DNA of 64,000 nt, from NCBI GenBank assembly GCA_013214965.1, contig JABSRU010000012.1, forward strand, positions 39,470 to 103,469, read 5' to 3'. The notes below the pieces were generated by a model. The model was not told the origin of the DNA. It saw nothing but the letters and a program-made list of their open reading frames with translations, and did not search any database. Below are positions 1 to 7,561 of the stretch, piece by piece. Position 1 is the stretch's first letter, and each line of letters begins with the position of its first letter. The stretch is from Gammaproteobacteria bacterium (GTDB lineage: Bacteria; Pseudomonadota; Gammaproteobacteria; Enterobacterales; Psychrobiaceae). The translations under genes were made by a program, and so were the position numbers.

Positions 1-365
1 TTTTTGTTGGCTGAGATTGGTCGATTAAATCCCTTTACATTTTCGGTGACCATTTTATTTAAGTCACTGACCGGGTATATCACTGCCCCGCTTAGCTGGT
101 TCATTCTCATTAAACCAATTTGAACATCTTCAGCCTGTTCAATGTACTGTTTCATCGCCCTTTTCATGTGAGTCAGCCGACTCTCATTACCTGAGACGTG
201 AGTAGCCATTGACATCGAGGTGTCCAAAATCATCATGATTTTTGGGGTGACACTGCCACCGTTGATGTAGACTTCGATGTCGTCTGCTTGGGCCGGTGTG
301 ATTGCGGCTAACGAAATGAGCAATCCGAAACTAAAATACTGTAGCTGGGCAAAGATGTTTTTCAC
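1..365 (-). CDS. VWA-domain secreted protein, PilY1-like (N-terminal part)
   Basis: Only the first ~121 residues lie in the window; the gene continues past base 1. It starts at a GTG (bases 365-363) preceded by AGGGAG. The N-terminus MKNIFAQLQYFSFGLLISL followed by AAITPAQA is a clear Sec signal peptide. After it comes a beta-strand and the sequence KIMMILDTSMSM, whose DxSxS pattern is the MIDAS metal site of von Willebrand factor A domains. A short signal peptide running straight into a VWA domain resembles PilY1-type type IV pilus tip proteins, but other secreted VWA proteins start this way. The signal peptide and MIDAS are seen; the PilY1 assignment is tentative because the rest of the gene is missing. 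Confidence 0.6.
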   Translation of the reverse strand, partial: MKNIFAQLQYFSFGLLISLAAITPAQADDIEVYINGGSVTPKIMMILDTSMSMATHVSGNESRLTHMKRAMKQYIEQAEDVQIGLMRMNQLSGAVIYPVSDLNKMVTENVKGFNRPISANK

Positions 366-451
366 TAAAAACTCCCTGTTATGAAGCGAAAAATAAACAA
401 TTAAATTAATCTTAGCTTATTAGTCGCATGGGTGTAAACAGTGTATAAAAA

Positions 452-480
452 TGAAAAAGGCACAACAATGCGCCTTTTCT
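452..480 (-). terminator. Rho-independent terminator after pepD
   Basis: On the minus strand AAAAGGC and GCCTTTT form a stem with a short, partly paired centre, followed by a T-rich run. It lies 17 bp downstream of the pepD stop and before the VWA gene, so the two genes are probably separate transcripts. Confidence 0.6.
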
Positions 481-497
481 ATCATTAAATCTAAAAT

Positions 498-1955
498 CTA
501 ATCTTTTAGAGGTATGTTCCTTAGGATTTGTAGCGTTAAGTCCCAAAAGCGCCCCACCGTATCAATTTTGACTTTTTCGTCCGGTGAATGAGGGAACCGA
601 ATCGTTGGGCCGTAAGATACCATGTCCCAATTTGGGTAAGCGTCTTTAAACAGTCCACATTCTAAGCCCGCGTGGATCACCATGATTTTTGGTAGTTCAC
701 CAAACATTTCTTGGTAGGTATCCCGTACCACGTTCATGATTTGTGAATCGCTAACCGGTTGCCACCCTGGATAAGCACCAGTAAATTCAACACTGGCGCC
801 GGCTAAGGTAAAGACTGACTCGATGATGTTTTGTGCATCAATACGACGACTATCCATTAGTGAACGAATAAGACACTGAATGTATATTTCGTTGCCACGG
901 GTTTTGATGACGCCAAGGTTGTTTGATGTTTCAACAACGCCTTCCACTTCATCACTCATTCTAAATACACCGTGTGGACAGGCATAAAGTGCAGCGAGTA
1001 ATTTAGTTTGTAGTTGAGCAGTGATGACGTTTTCTGCTTCGTCACTTGGATCTAAAAATACCGCTAGGTCAGGTTCTGTCTCGCGCAATTCGTGTTGCAT
1101 GGTCGCGGTAAGCTCTGCTAAGTCAGCTTTAAACTCGGTAATTAAGTCGTTAGGAATAACGATTTCGGCGCTGGCTTCACGAGGTAATGCGTTACGTAAG
1201 CTGCCACCGTTGATACTATTGAGGCGTAATGGATGTTTTTTACTCAGTTCGCTTAGCACTCGTGATAAGACTTTATTAGCATTACCTCGACCAATATGAA
1301 TATCTACCCCTGAGTGACCGCCGCGTAATCCTTCGACCACGATACAAAAACCACTATGATCCTGAGGAATGGCTTCAGTTTGTAGTTCGAATCTAATGTT
1401 GGCATCAACGCCGCCAGCACAACCCATGTAGACTTCGCCTTCGTCTTCTGAGTCGGTGTTTAATAAGATATCACCGTCTAAATAACCGGGTTCAACACCA
1501 AAAGCGCCAGTCATGCCTGCTTCTTCGTCAACAGTTAGTAAGGCTTCCAGTGGACCGTGTTCGAGGGTGTTATCACCAAATATTGCTAAGGTAGTACATA
1601 AACCGATGCCGTTATCGGCACCAAGGGTGGTTCCTTTGGCCGTTACCCATTCACCATCGATGTATGGCAAAATTGGATCGGTTAAGAAGTCGTGATCGGT
1701 ATCATTATTTTTTTGCGGCACCATGTCTAGATGCGCCTGCATGATCACGCCTTTACGGTTTTCATAACCTGGACTGGCTGGCTTTTTGATAATGATGTTA
1801 CCAACGGTGTCACGGGTAACCGCTAAAGATTTGGATTGTGCCCATTTTACAATGTGTTGCGCGATGGCTTCTTCGTATTTTGATGGGTGTGGGATGCTAC
1901 ATAATTGAGAAAACCAGTGCCAGACTGGTTGCGGGGTTAGCGTTGAAAGTGACAC
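498..1955 (-). CDS. pepD: Aminoacyl-histidine dipeptidase PepD (M20 peptidase)
   Basis: Cytosolic broad-specificity metallodipeptidase that hydrolyses Xaa-His and other dipeptides. The protein matches E. coli PepD along its whole length: HLDMVP at residues 75-80 (metal-ligand His and Asp), LGADNG at 111-116 (bridging Asp114), the catalytic pair EE at 144-145, YMGCAGG, and IHAGLECG near the C-terminus. The frame stays open to base 2204, but the GTG at 1955 is chosen because it has AGAGGA seven bases upstream and gives 485 residues, the length of E. coli PepD; the upstream part looks non-coding. The gene is divergent from the thioesterase gene at 2122. Identification is firm. Confidence 0.95.
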   Translation of the reverse strand: MSLSTLTPQPVWHWFSQLCSIPHPSKYEEAIAQHIVKWAQSKSLAVTRDTVGNIIIKKPASPGYENRKGVIMQAHLDMVPQKNNDTDHDFLTDPILPYIDGEWVTAKGTTLGADNGIGLCTTLAIFGDNTLEHGPLEALLTVDEEAGMTGAFGVEPGYLDGDILLNTDSEDEGEVYMGCAGGVDANIRFELQTEAIPQDHSGFCIVVEGLRGGHSGVDIHIGRGNANKVLSRVLSELSKKHPLRLNSINGGSLRNALPREASAEIVIPNDLITEFKADLAELTATMQHELRETEPDLAVFLDPSDEAENVITAQLQTKLLAALYACPHGVFRMSDEVEGVVETSNNLGVIKTRGNEIYIQCLIRSLMDSRRIDAQNIIESVFTLAGASVEFTGAYPGWQPVSDSQIMNVVRDTYQEMFGELPKIMVIHAGLECGLFKDAYPNWDMVSYGPTIRFPHSPDEKVKIDTVGRFWDLTLQILRNIPLKD

Positions 1956-2121
1956 GTTTAAATCCTCTTTGATAATTTCCTCGATAATACCATAGCTTAA
2001 GTGGATAGCAGAGCAAAAAACCGCAGAGAACAGGTGGTGTCTGTGTAACGTATTAATGACAATTACTTGCATTTGAACCTGAGCCAAGGATAATATCGTT
2101 TTACCCTTTTGTGAAACTATT

Positions 2122-2523
2122 ATGATTACCGATCCTGCTATTTTAGCCCGTTTAGAAAACTCCCAAGCGCGAATTACTAAAGCTATTTTCCCGTTTAATA
2201 CCAATCACCATGATACTTTATTTGGGGGACAGGCACTTTCTTGGATGGACGAGGCGGCTTTTATCGCGGCCACACGTTTTTGTCGTAAACGTTTGGTGAC
2301 GGTATCGTCGGATCGGATCGATTTTAAGCATCCTATTCCTGGTGGTAGTTTGGTTGAGTTGGTCGGTCAGGTGGTACATGTGGGCCGCACAAGCTTGAAA
2401 GTAGAAGTGAATATTTATGTTGAAGATATGTACCATGATCACCGTGAAAAGGCGATCACTGGTACATTTAGTTTTGTTGCGGTTGACGAAGATGGTAAAC
2501 CAACACCGGTATTACCCGTTTAA
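2122..2523 (+). CDS. Acyl-CoA thioesterase, hotdog fold (YciA/BACH type)
   Basis: A 133-residue single hotdog-domain protein. The segment NHHDTLFGGQALSWMDEAA (about residues 28-46) is the hallmark of YciA/cytosolic acyl-CoA hydrolases, in which N and D position the catalytic water and GGxxLxWMD forms the central helix. Later VGRTSLKVEV and the beta-strand GTFSFVAVD complete the fold. It should hydrolyse acyl-CoA thioesters in the cytosol; chain-length preference cannot be read from sequence. It stands alone, divergent from pepD, and its stop overlaps the end of the convergent ycbL gene by 4 bp. Confidence 0.88.
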   Translation: MITDPAILARLENSQARITKAIFPFNTNHHDTLFGGQALSWMDEAAFIAATRFCRKRLVTVSSDRIDFKHPIPGGSLVELVGQVVHVGRTSLKVEVNIYVEDMYHDHREKAITGTFSFVAVDEDGKPTPVLPV

Positions 2524-3170
2524 AAGCCTGTTACCCGATCACTGACCAATGGATTAGAGCGGCGTTCTTGACCAAACGTTGAGTTTTCGCCATGCCCACA
2601 AATAAATTCAACCTCATTACCCAGCGGCCAAAGCTTTTGGCAAATTGAGTTGATCAGAGTTTGGTGATCACCCTGGGGGAAATCGGTTCGACCAATTGAG
2701 CCCGCAAAAATAACATCGCCAACCCATGCCTTGCTTAATTCTTTAGAATAAAAAATCACATGCCCCGGTGTGTGTCCTGGCGTGTGTAGAACATTAAGGG
2801 TGTGATTACCTACGGTAACGATGTCGCCATCGTTGAGCCAACGATTAGGAGTGAAACCATCGACCGGTGGAAAACCAAACATTTTCGCTTGGTGCTCTAA
2901 GGCATCTATCCAGAACTTATCGGCTAATTGTGGTCCTTCAATGGTAATACTAAGCTGTTTTGACAGTTGCGCTGTGCCGCCAGCATGATCGATGTGAGCA
3001 TGGGTTAGTAAGATTTTTTCAATGGTAAGCTGCTGCTGTTCAATGAAGCTTAACAATAATTCGACATCACCACCGGGATCGATTACCGCGCCTTTTTTTG
3101 TTTTATCGCACCATAATATACTACAATTTTGGGCAAACGCGGTGACGGGGATGACTTGGTATTTCAACAT
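2520..3170 (-). CDS. ycbL: MBL-fold hydrolase YcbL (type II glyoxalase-like)
   Basis: A 216-residue metallo-beta-lactamase-fold hydrolase, close to E. coli YcbL in sequence and length. THAHIDH at residues 56-62 is the metal-binding HxHxDH motif; the remaining ligands are visible in HTPGHVIFY, GDVIFAGSIGRTDFPQGDH and the C-terminal CGHGENSTFG. The N-terminus YQVIPVTAFAQNCSILWCD and the segment DPGGD are typical of YcbL. YcbL proteins are minimal type II glyoxalases able to hydrolyse S-lactoylglutathione; they lack the separate glutathione-binding domain of GloB, as here. Start ATG at 3170. The gene converges on the thioesterase gene. The physiological substrate is uncertain. Confidence 0.9.
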   Translation of the reverse strand: MLKYQVIPVTAFAQNCSILWCDKTKKGAVIDPGGDVELLLSFIEQQQLTIEKILLTHAHIDHAGGTAQLSKQLSITIEGPQLADKFWIDALEHQAKMFGFPPVDGFTPNRWLNDGDIVTVGNHTLNVLHTPGHTPGHVIFYSKELSKAWVGDVIFAGSIGRTDFPQGDHQTLINSICQKLWPLGNEVEFICGHGENSTFGQERRSNPLVSDRVTGF

Positions 3171-3441
3171 ATATTTTGTGAACTCATTGCTATTTATTAT
3201 GGATTAATCCTATCATAACCTCTTGACTAAAGTTGATCTGCTAGCCATTATTTTGGGTATTGATACCAACCTGACAAAGTTATTGCTCACTTGTGCTGGT
3301 TAAAATTAACGAATATTGCGTTGCTTTCAATCCCAATAGTGGGCTATTGCTCAATCAAGCGCCTTACATTCATTTATTTTTTCTGCGCACAACAAGATCA
3401 CAAACTTAATCAAATTGGTATGATTTCACAAGGAGCGTCAC
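3171..3441. other. Intergenic region before the outer-membrane protein gene
   Basis: About 270 bp of AT-rich sequence between ycbL and the outer-membrane protein gene. It must hold the promoters of both divergent genes, but no confident -35/-10 pair, operator or RNA gene was recognised. Confidence 0.4.
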
Positions 3442-5148
3442 ATTTCACATTTTGTATCTGGCACTATTGCTGGTTTGTTGTTGTCTAGTTTGAGTTTTTC
3501 TGCTGTGACCGCCCCAATCAATTGCCATTGGATTTCCAATAATTCACAAGCAACTGGCTTTGACCTAAAGCTGGCTGATGAAGTTGAACAGCTACCAAGT
3601 AGACGACTGAATGAGGAAGTTGTGATTAATGAGGTGGTAGTCAATCGCTATAATGTGTTTGATTCTGATAATCCTGACGAGCAAAATTTTTTATTTAGCT
3701 GGCTTAACTCGATTCATGTGGTGACTGAGGAACAAGTGATCCGTGACATCATTTTATTTAAGCCCGGTCAACTTTATCAATTAGCGACTCAACAAGAATC
3801 TGAACGCATTTTAAGGGGCAGCCAGTATATTTTTGATGCCAGAATTAGGCCCTTGCGTTTGTGTGATAACAAAATGGATGTTGAGGTAACGACGCGAGAT
3901 TTATGGACGTTGACCCCTTCGTTAAATTTTTCTCACACCGGGGGCCGCTCTAAAAGCAAAGTGGCGTTGAGTGATTCCAACTTTTTGGGGACAGGCAAAA
4001 AAATCACGGTGGCTCGGAGTAATGAGGACGGCCGTAGCGATTTTGTGATGAGTTATCATGATCCAAACATTTTAGGGACTCGTCGCCAAATAACAGTCAG
4101 TTTAAGTGACAATACCGATGGCTATGATCAATATATTAATTTTGAACTACCCTTTTATTCTTTGGCGACAACTCGAAGCTATGGCTTTAATTTTAAAAAT
4201 GAAAAAAGTACCGAATCGATTTATCACCAGGCGCAATTAAGCAGTGAGTTTGAACATAAATATCAAAAATCGACGTTGTTCTTGGGACACTCTGAGGGTT
4301 ATCTTAAACAGCAAAGTATTCGCTGGCGCTATGGGATCTCTTTTCAACAAGATAATTTCAAACCAACGGCCTTACATCATCAAGCTGACGGTGTGCCGAT
4401 TGACCGGCGGTTAATTTATCCGTGGTTGGGAGTGGAATTACTTGAAGATCGCTACATTAAGCTTGAAAATTATCATTCGATAAAGCGTACTGAAGATATC
4501 AATTTAGGACGGTATGTCACAGGGTCTATCGGTTACAGTCCGCAGTCTTTAACCGATGATGAGAGCCGTTTGGTGCTAAAGGGTCGATATAATAATGCGA
4601 TGTTAATTGACAGCCATCTATTTGATGTGAAAGGTAAGTTAAATGGTTTTTGGCAAACCGATGGTAGTAAATTTGAAGATTTACGAATAAAGCTTAGTGG
4701 TAATTATTATAATTTCCATCACGATGATTGGGTGTTTTTTACGTCACTAACCTTAAATTATGGCAAGGCGCTAGCGCTTAATCGGCAATTATTTTTAGGT
4801 GGCGACAATGGATTGCGTGGCTATCCGGTGCGCCATGTTGAAGTGAATAAATCGGTGGTGATTAACATTGAGGAGCGTTTTTACAGTGATTGGTATTGGT
4901 TTAACTTAATTAGAGTTGGCGCAGCCGCTTATTTAGATATTGGTAAGGGTTGGAATGAAAAAATTCCGCTACAGTTTCAAAAATATGATGATGACAAATG
5001 GCTGGCGAATATTGGGGTTGGTTTGCGGTTAACCCCAACTAGAGCCGATGCCAATCATGTGATTCATTTGGATTTGGCGTTTCCTATTGATGCCGCTGAT
5101 ACGATTGATAAAACCCAGTTTATTATTAAAGTGAAACAATCTTTTTAG
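3442..5148 (+). CDS. BamA/TamA-like outer-membrane protein (bacterial surface antigen family)
   Basis: A ~568-residue outer-membrane beta-barrel protein. A hydrophobic leader (GTIAGLLLSSLSFSAV) is followed by a POTRA-like segment around residues 85-130 (VTEEQVIRDIILFKPGQLYQ, then SERILRGSQYIFDARIRPL). A barrel rich in alternating aromatic strands follows, with GGDNGLRGYPVR (a D15/BamA-type signature) and a terminal phenylalanine (IIKVKQSF). Known relatives fold or secrete proteins across the outer membrane; this one has a single recognisable POTRA, so a specialised role is likely. Start choice: the frame opens after a TGA at 3421 and has no ATG or GTG before the leader. ATT at 3442 has AAGGAG six bases upstream and yields a complete leader; the first TTG (3475) has no good ribosome site. 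Confidence 0.78.
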   Translation: MSHFVSGTIAGLLLSSLSFSAVTAPINCHWISNNSQATGFDLKLADEVEQLPSRRLNEEVVINEVVVNRYNVFDSDNPDEQNFLFSWLNSIHVVTEEQVIRDIILFKPGQLYQLATQQESERILRGSQYIFDARIRPLRLCDNKMDVEVTTRDLWTLTPSLNFSHTGGRSKSKVALSDSNFLGTGKKITVARSNEDGRSDFVMSYHDPNILGTRRQITVSLSDNTDGYDQYINFELPFYSLATTRSYGFNFKNEKSTESIYHQAQLSSEFEHKYQKSTLFLGHSEGYLKQQSIRWRYGISFQQDNFKPTALHHQADGVPIDRRLIYPWLGVELLEDRYIKLENYHSIKRTEDINLGRYVTGSIGYSPQSLTDDESRLVLKGRYNNAMLIDSHLFDVKGKLNGFWQTDGSKFEDLRIKLSGNYYNFHHDDWVFFTSLTLNYGKALALNRQLFLGGDNGLRGYPVRHVEVNKSVVINIEERFYSDWYWFNLIRVGAAAYLDIGKGWNEKIPLQFQKYDDDKWLANIGVGLRLTPTRADANHVIHLDLAFPIDAADTIDKTQFIIKVKQSF

Positions 5149-5166
5149 GATTAATGGTGCTAGAAT

Positions 5167-5188
5167 TTACCCATTATTTTATGGGTAA
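5167..5188 (+). promoter_or_regulatory. Perfect hairpin upstream of the PPTase start
   Basis: TTACCCAT and ATGGGTAA form a perfect 8-bp stem with a six-base loop, nine bases before the TTG start of the phosphopantetheinyl transferase. The right arm contains GGGTAA, the only purine-rich candidate ribosome site, so the hairpin could mask it. It has no T-run and is not a classic terminator. The regulatory role is inference. Confidence 0.45.
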
Positions 5189-5197
5189 GATGCTATT

Positions 5198-5959
5198 TTG
5201 ACTTTATTAACTTTGTCTGATGATCAGATAGATATTTGGTTAGTTCAACCGAGTAAAGTGACTGAACCAGAGTTGTTGGCACGTTATTTTTCGTTAATTT
5301 CCAGTGCTGAACATGTACGCGTTAAACGTTATATTCGGGAAAAAGATCAGCATAGTGCGTTAATTACCCGCAGTTTCATTCGCTGTGTCCTGTCACACTA
5401 TGCTGACATTACGCCAAATGACTGGCAGTTTGGGGTTGGATTTAATGGTAAACCTTTTGTCGAAAACGCTGGGATTACCCTTGAATTCAATTTATCTCAT
5501 GCTAATGACCTGATTGTATGCTCGGTCACCAAAAGGTTCGCCTTGGGGATTGATGTTGAGTACATCAAACGCAGTAGTGACACCTATAAGTTAGCACCAC
5601 GTTATTTTGCAGCCAATGAAGTCGCGGCATTAAATCAATTTCCTTATGAGCAGCAACCGAGTCGATTTTATGATTTCTGGACCTTAAAAGAGTCATATAT
5701 TAAAGCCTGTGGCGATGGTTTGGCGATTCCATTGGATCATTTTGGATTTGAGATTGGTAACCGTGAAAATATTCGTTTGACGTTTTCATCGCAGCGTGAT
5801 GATTGCCCAGATAAATGGCAAAGTTGGTTGTTTGATGCCAGTTGCGATCACCGTTTGGCGTTAACGGTTAAGGCGGATGTTGGGCAGCCAATTCATTTGA
5901 CCACCCGTTATTTAATCCCACTTAGTTCGCCGGATTTGGTGTCTCTTCCACTTTTTTAG
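5198..5959 (+). CDS. 4'-phosphopantetheinyl transferase, Sfp superfamily
   Basis: A 253-residue Sfp-type enzyme that moves the 4'-phosphopantetheine arm of CoA onto a serine of carrier proteins. Diagnostic motifs are present: FNLSHANDLIVCSVT (P2 region), GIDVEYIKR (the Mg2+-binding Asp and Glu) and FWTLKESYIKACGDGL (the catalytic WxxKEAxxK block). Two-lobe Sfp length is normal. Start is TTG at 5198; an upstream ATG at 5181 runs into a stop after six codons. No NRPS, PKS or fatty-acid synthase genes lie nearby, so the target carrier protein is elsewhere in the genome. It follows the outer-membrane protein gene by 49 bp and its end overlaps the convergent membrane-protein gene by 38 bp. Confidence 0.88.
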   Translation: MTLLTLSDDQIDIWLVQPSKVTEPELLARYFSLISSAEHVRVKRYIREKDQHSALITRSFIRCVLSHYADITPNDWQFGVGFNGKPFVENAGITLEFNLSHANDLIVCSVTKRFALGIDVEYIKRSSDTYKLAPRYFAANEVAALNQFPYEQQPSRFYDFWTLKESYIKACGDGLAIPLDHFGFEIGNRENIRLTFSSQRDDCPDKWQSWLFDASCDHRLALTVKADVGQPIHLTTRYLIPLSSPDLVSLPLF

Positions 5960-6365
5960 TGGCTGATTCTTTAGGCCACGGTGAGTAATGTGCCCCGAGT
6001 GCACAACTGACTGCGCCAGCGAAAAACACAAACACTGACGTGGCGTTCAATTCGCCACGTTCCCCAACCGATAAGATAAATAACCCACCGGTAATTGCGC
6101 CCACAACAAAGGCATTTTGCCAATGACTTTTGTCGACTAAAAATCGCATCAACATGCCACCTAATGACATCGATATGCACAATGTTGCGATGCCCATGAC
6201 CTGCCAAATTAAATCCTTAAATTGTGACCAAAATTCATGTTCTACTCCGGCTAGCCCACTGTATGCTGCGATTAGGATGAAAAATAGTTGGTTCACCAAA
6301 AATATAATAATGGTGGCGATAGTGCCAAAAATGATGGCGTCGAGTTTTAGGACATTTTTGAACAC
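5922..6365 (-). CDS. Conserved small membrane protein, four predicted TM helices
   Basis: A 147-residue protein with four hydrophobic segments at about residues 10-33, 52-75, 85-100 and 108-125, and a charged, proline-containing tail (WPKESATKKVEETPNPAN). No motif identifies a function. It starts with ATG at 6365, and its end overlaps the end of the convergent PPTase gene by 38 bp. It does not read as an operon partner of the PPTase because of its orientation. I do not recognise the family with confidence; it is best kept as an inner-membrane protein of unknown function. Confidence 0.65.
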   Translation of the reverse strand: MFKNVLKLDAIIFGTIATIIIFLVNQLFFILIAAYSGLAGVEHEFWSQFKDLIWQVMGIATLCISMSLGGMLMRFLVDKSHWQNAFVVGAITGGLFILSVGERGELNATSVFVFFAGAVSCALGAHYSPWPKESATKKVEETPNPAN

Positions 6366-6448
6366 GTTGTTTTACTCTGGTCGATGATGTTGACAGCATA
6401 AAACAACGATGCTTAGCGAGAGCCGATCTGGATCAATTTTTGGTGCGA

Positions 6449-6922
6449 CTAAAGCAATAAGTCGGCTTCAATTCGCTGAAAGTCACTGGCGGCATAGATT
6501 AATGAGTTGGCGGTTAAGCTTGGCACGCCATAAACTTGGGTTTTTACGCCGTATTTTTGGTTTACTTTTTCAAGTAACAAATCAAAATCTCCATCCCCAG
6601 ACAAGAGCACCACGGTGTCAACCGCTGACGCGGCTTCGAGTACATCAATCGCGATCCCAACATCCCAATCACCTTTCGCGGAGCCATCGCTACGTTGAAT
6701 GTAGGGTTTTAGTTTAATTTCAAATCCGATATGGCGGAGCGCTTCTTGGAATTTTTGTTGCTGTGAGTCTCCTTTGTCGATCGCATAAGCGTAGGCGATC
6801 ACAATGTCTCCCTCACTTTTTATTTTTGTCATTAATTTTCGATAATTAAACTGACGCCCATAGGCTTGGCGCGTAGTGTAGTAAATGTTTTGAACATCAA
6901 CAAAAATGGCAATTTTATTCAA
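6449..6922 (-). CDS. NYN/PIN-like nuclease domain protein (LabA/DUF88)
   Basis: A 157-residue single-domain protein of the NYN (Nedd4-BP1/YacP-like) family, a PIN-fold predicted ribonuclease. Conserved acidic residues expected to bind metal are present: D9 in IAIFVDVQNIYY, the aspartates of KGDWDVGIAIDVL, and LLSGDGDFDLLL. VYGVPSLTANSLIYAASDF near the end is typical of the LabA/DUF88 subgroup. RNA cleavage is the family prediction; a specific target cannot be named. Start ATG at 6922 has AGAGGA shortly upstream. It is a lone gene with no toxin-antitoxin partner in sight. Confidence 0.85.
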   Translation of the reverse strand: MNKIAIFVDVQNIYYTTRQAYGRQFNYRKLMTKIKSEGDIVIAYAYAIDKGDSQQQKFQEALRHIGFEIKLKPYIQRSDGSAKGDWDVGIAIDVLEAASAVDTVVLLSGDGDFDLLLEKVNQKYGVKTQVYGVPSLTANSLIYAASDFQRIEADLLL

Positions 6923-7158
6923 GAGATCCTCTTACTTTTATTGTTTTGAGCTATAAAAAATAACTTTTATTGCCTTTAAATTCAATCAATAAAAATATCG
7001 TCACGGGACGTTACAGAAGAAAACAATTATTAACAATTGTAATTTAACAAAAAAATTACAATCACCTTGAAACAGCTTCTTTTATTTAGATTCTGAAATG
7101 TCATCTCCATCAATAAAATTGGTCATTTATTCTTCAAATAATAAAAATAAAGATTAAC
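6923..7158. other. AT-rich intergenic region upstream of receptor remnant
   Basis: 236 bp of very AT-rich sequence. It probably keeps the former promoter and leader region of the TonB receptor whose remnant starts at 7159. No operator or RNA gene was recognised. Confidence 0.35.
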
Positions 7159-7458
7159 ATGACAAATAATCTAACTCTTGCAACGACTAAAGAAGAGTAT
7201 GAAAGCATTGAGGTAAGAGGCTGTCAATTAGCGGGTTTTGGTCACTCTGAAATTTCTTTTCAAATGTATGACTCTTTTGAAGTTAAAACTGGCGGTTATT
7301 CTGCTGAATTTGGACGTTCTACTGACGGTGTGGTTAATGCGGTGACTAAACGCGGCAAGAATGACGCTGCGTTAGGTGAAGCTAATCCTGATTATGGTTT
7401 GGCGACTAATTATCAATCACTTCGTTATGTTAGATTGAGTGCATCATTTAAATTTTAA
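7159..7458 (+). pseudogene. Remnant of an Oar-type TonB-dependent receptor with a large internal deletion
   Basis: This 99-codon frame joins two parts that lie many hundreds of residues apart in full-length Oar-like receptors. Residues ~35-68 (QMYDSFEVKTGGYSAEFGRS, then VVNAVTKRG) are the plug-domain signature. The last ~25 residues (ANPDYGLATNYQSLRYVRLS, then ASFKF) are the final beta-strand with its terminal phenylalanine. There is no signal peptide, no carboxypeptidase-like N-terminal domain and no barrel. The ATG start, open frame and a terminator at 7479 make it look like a tidy small gene, but it cannot fold as a receptor. The deletion is inferred by comparison with what is known of the family. 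Could be a decayed gene or a scar of recombination. Confidence 0.8.
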
Positions 7459-7478
7459 ATAATTACACTCTTTACTTC

Positions 7479-7507
7479 AAAAGCCGATGATCTTTTCATC
7501 GGCTTTT
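7479..7507 (+). terminator. Rho-independent terminator after the receptor remnant
   Basis: AAAAGCCGATGA and TCATCGGCTTTT form a perfect 12-bp stem with a five-base loop, flanked by A and T runs. It lies 20 bp after the remnant's stop and insulates dbpA. Confidence 0.85.
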
Positions 7508-7561
7508 GCTTTAGTTCTGTTATAATCGCGCATTATTTTTAGATTACCACAGGATATTCCC

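Noticed and set aside
1021-1299. 92-codon frame antisense to pepD
   Set aside because: Lies wholly inside the coding strand of pepD, has no ribosome site, and its protein has no recognisable features.
5198-5959. PPTase as sign of an NRPS/PKS cluster here
   Set aside because: No megasynthase, carrier protein or thioesterase of that type lies nearby.
6409-6717. 102-codon frame opposite the NYN gene
   Set aside because: Antisense shadow of a well-supported gene; composition is arginine- and serine-rich as expected for a shadow frame.
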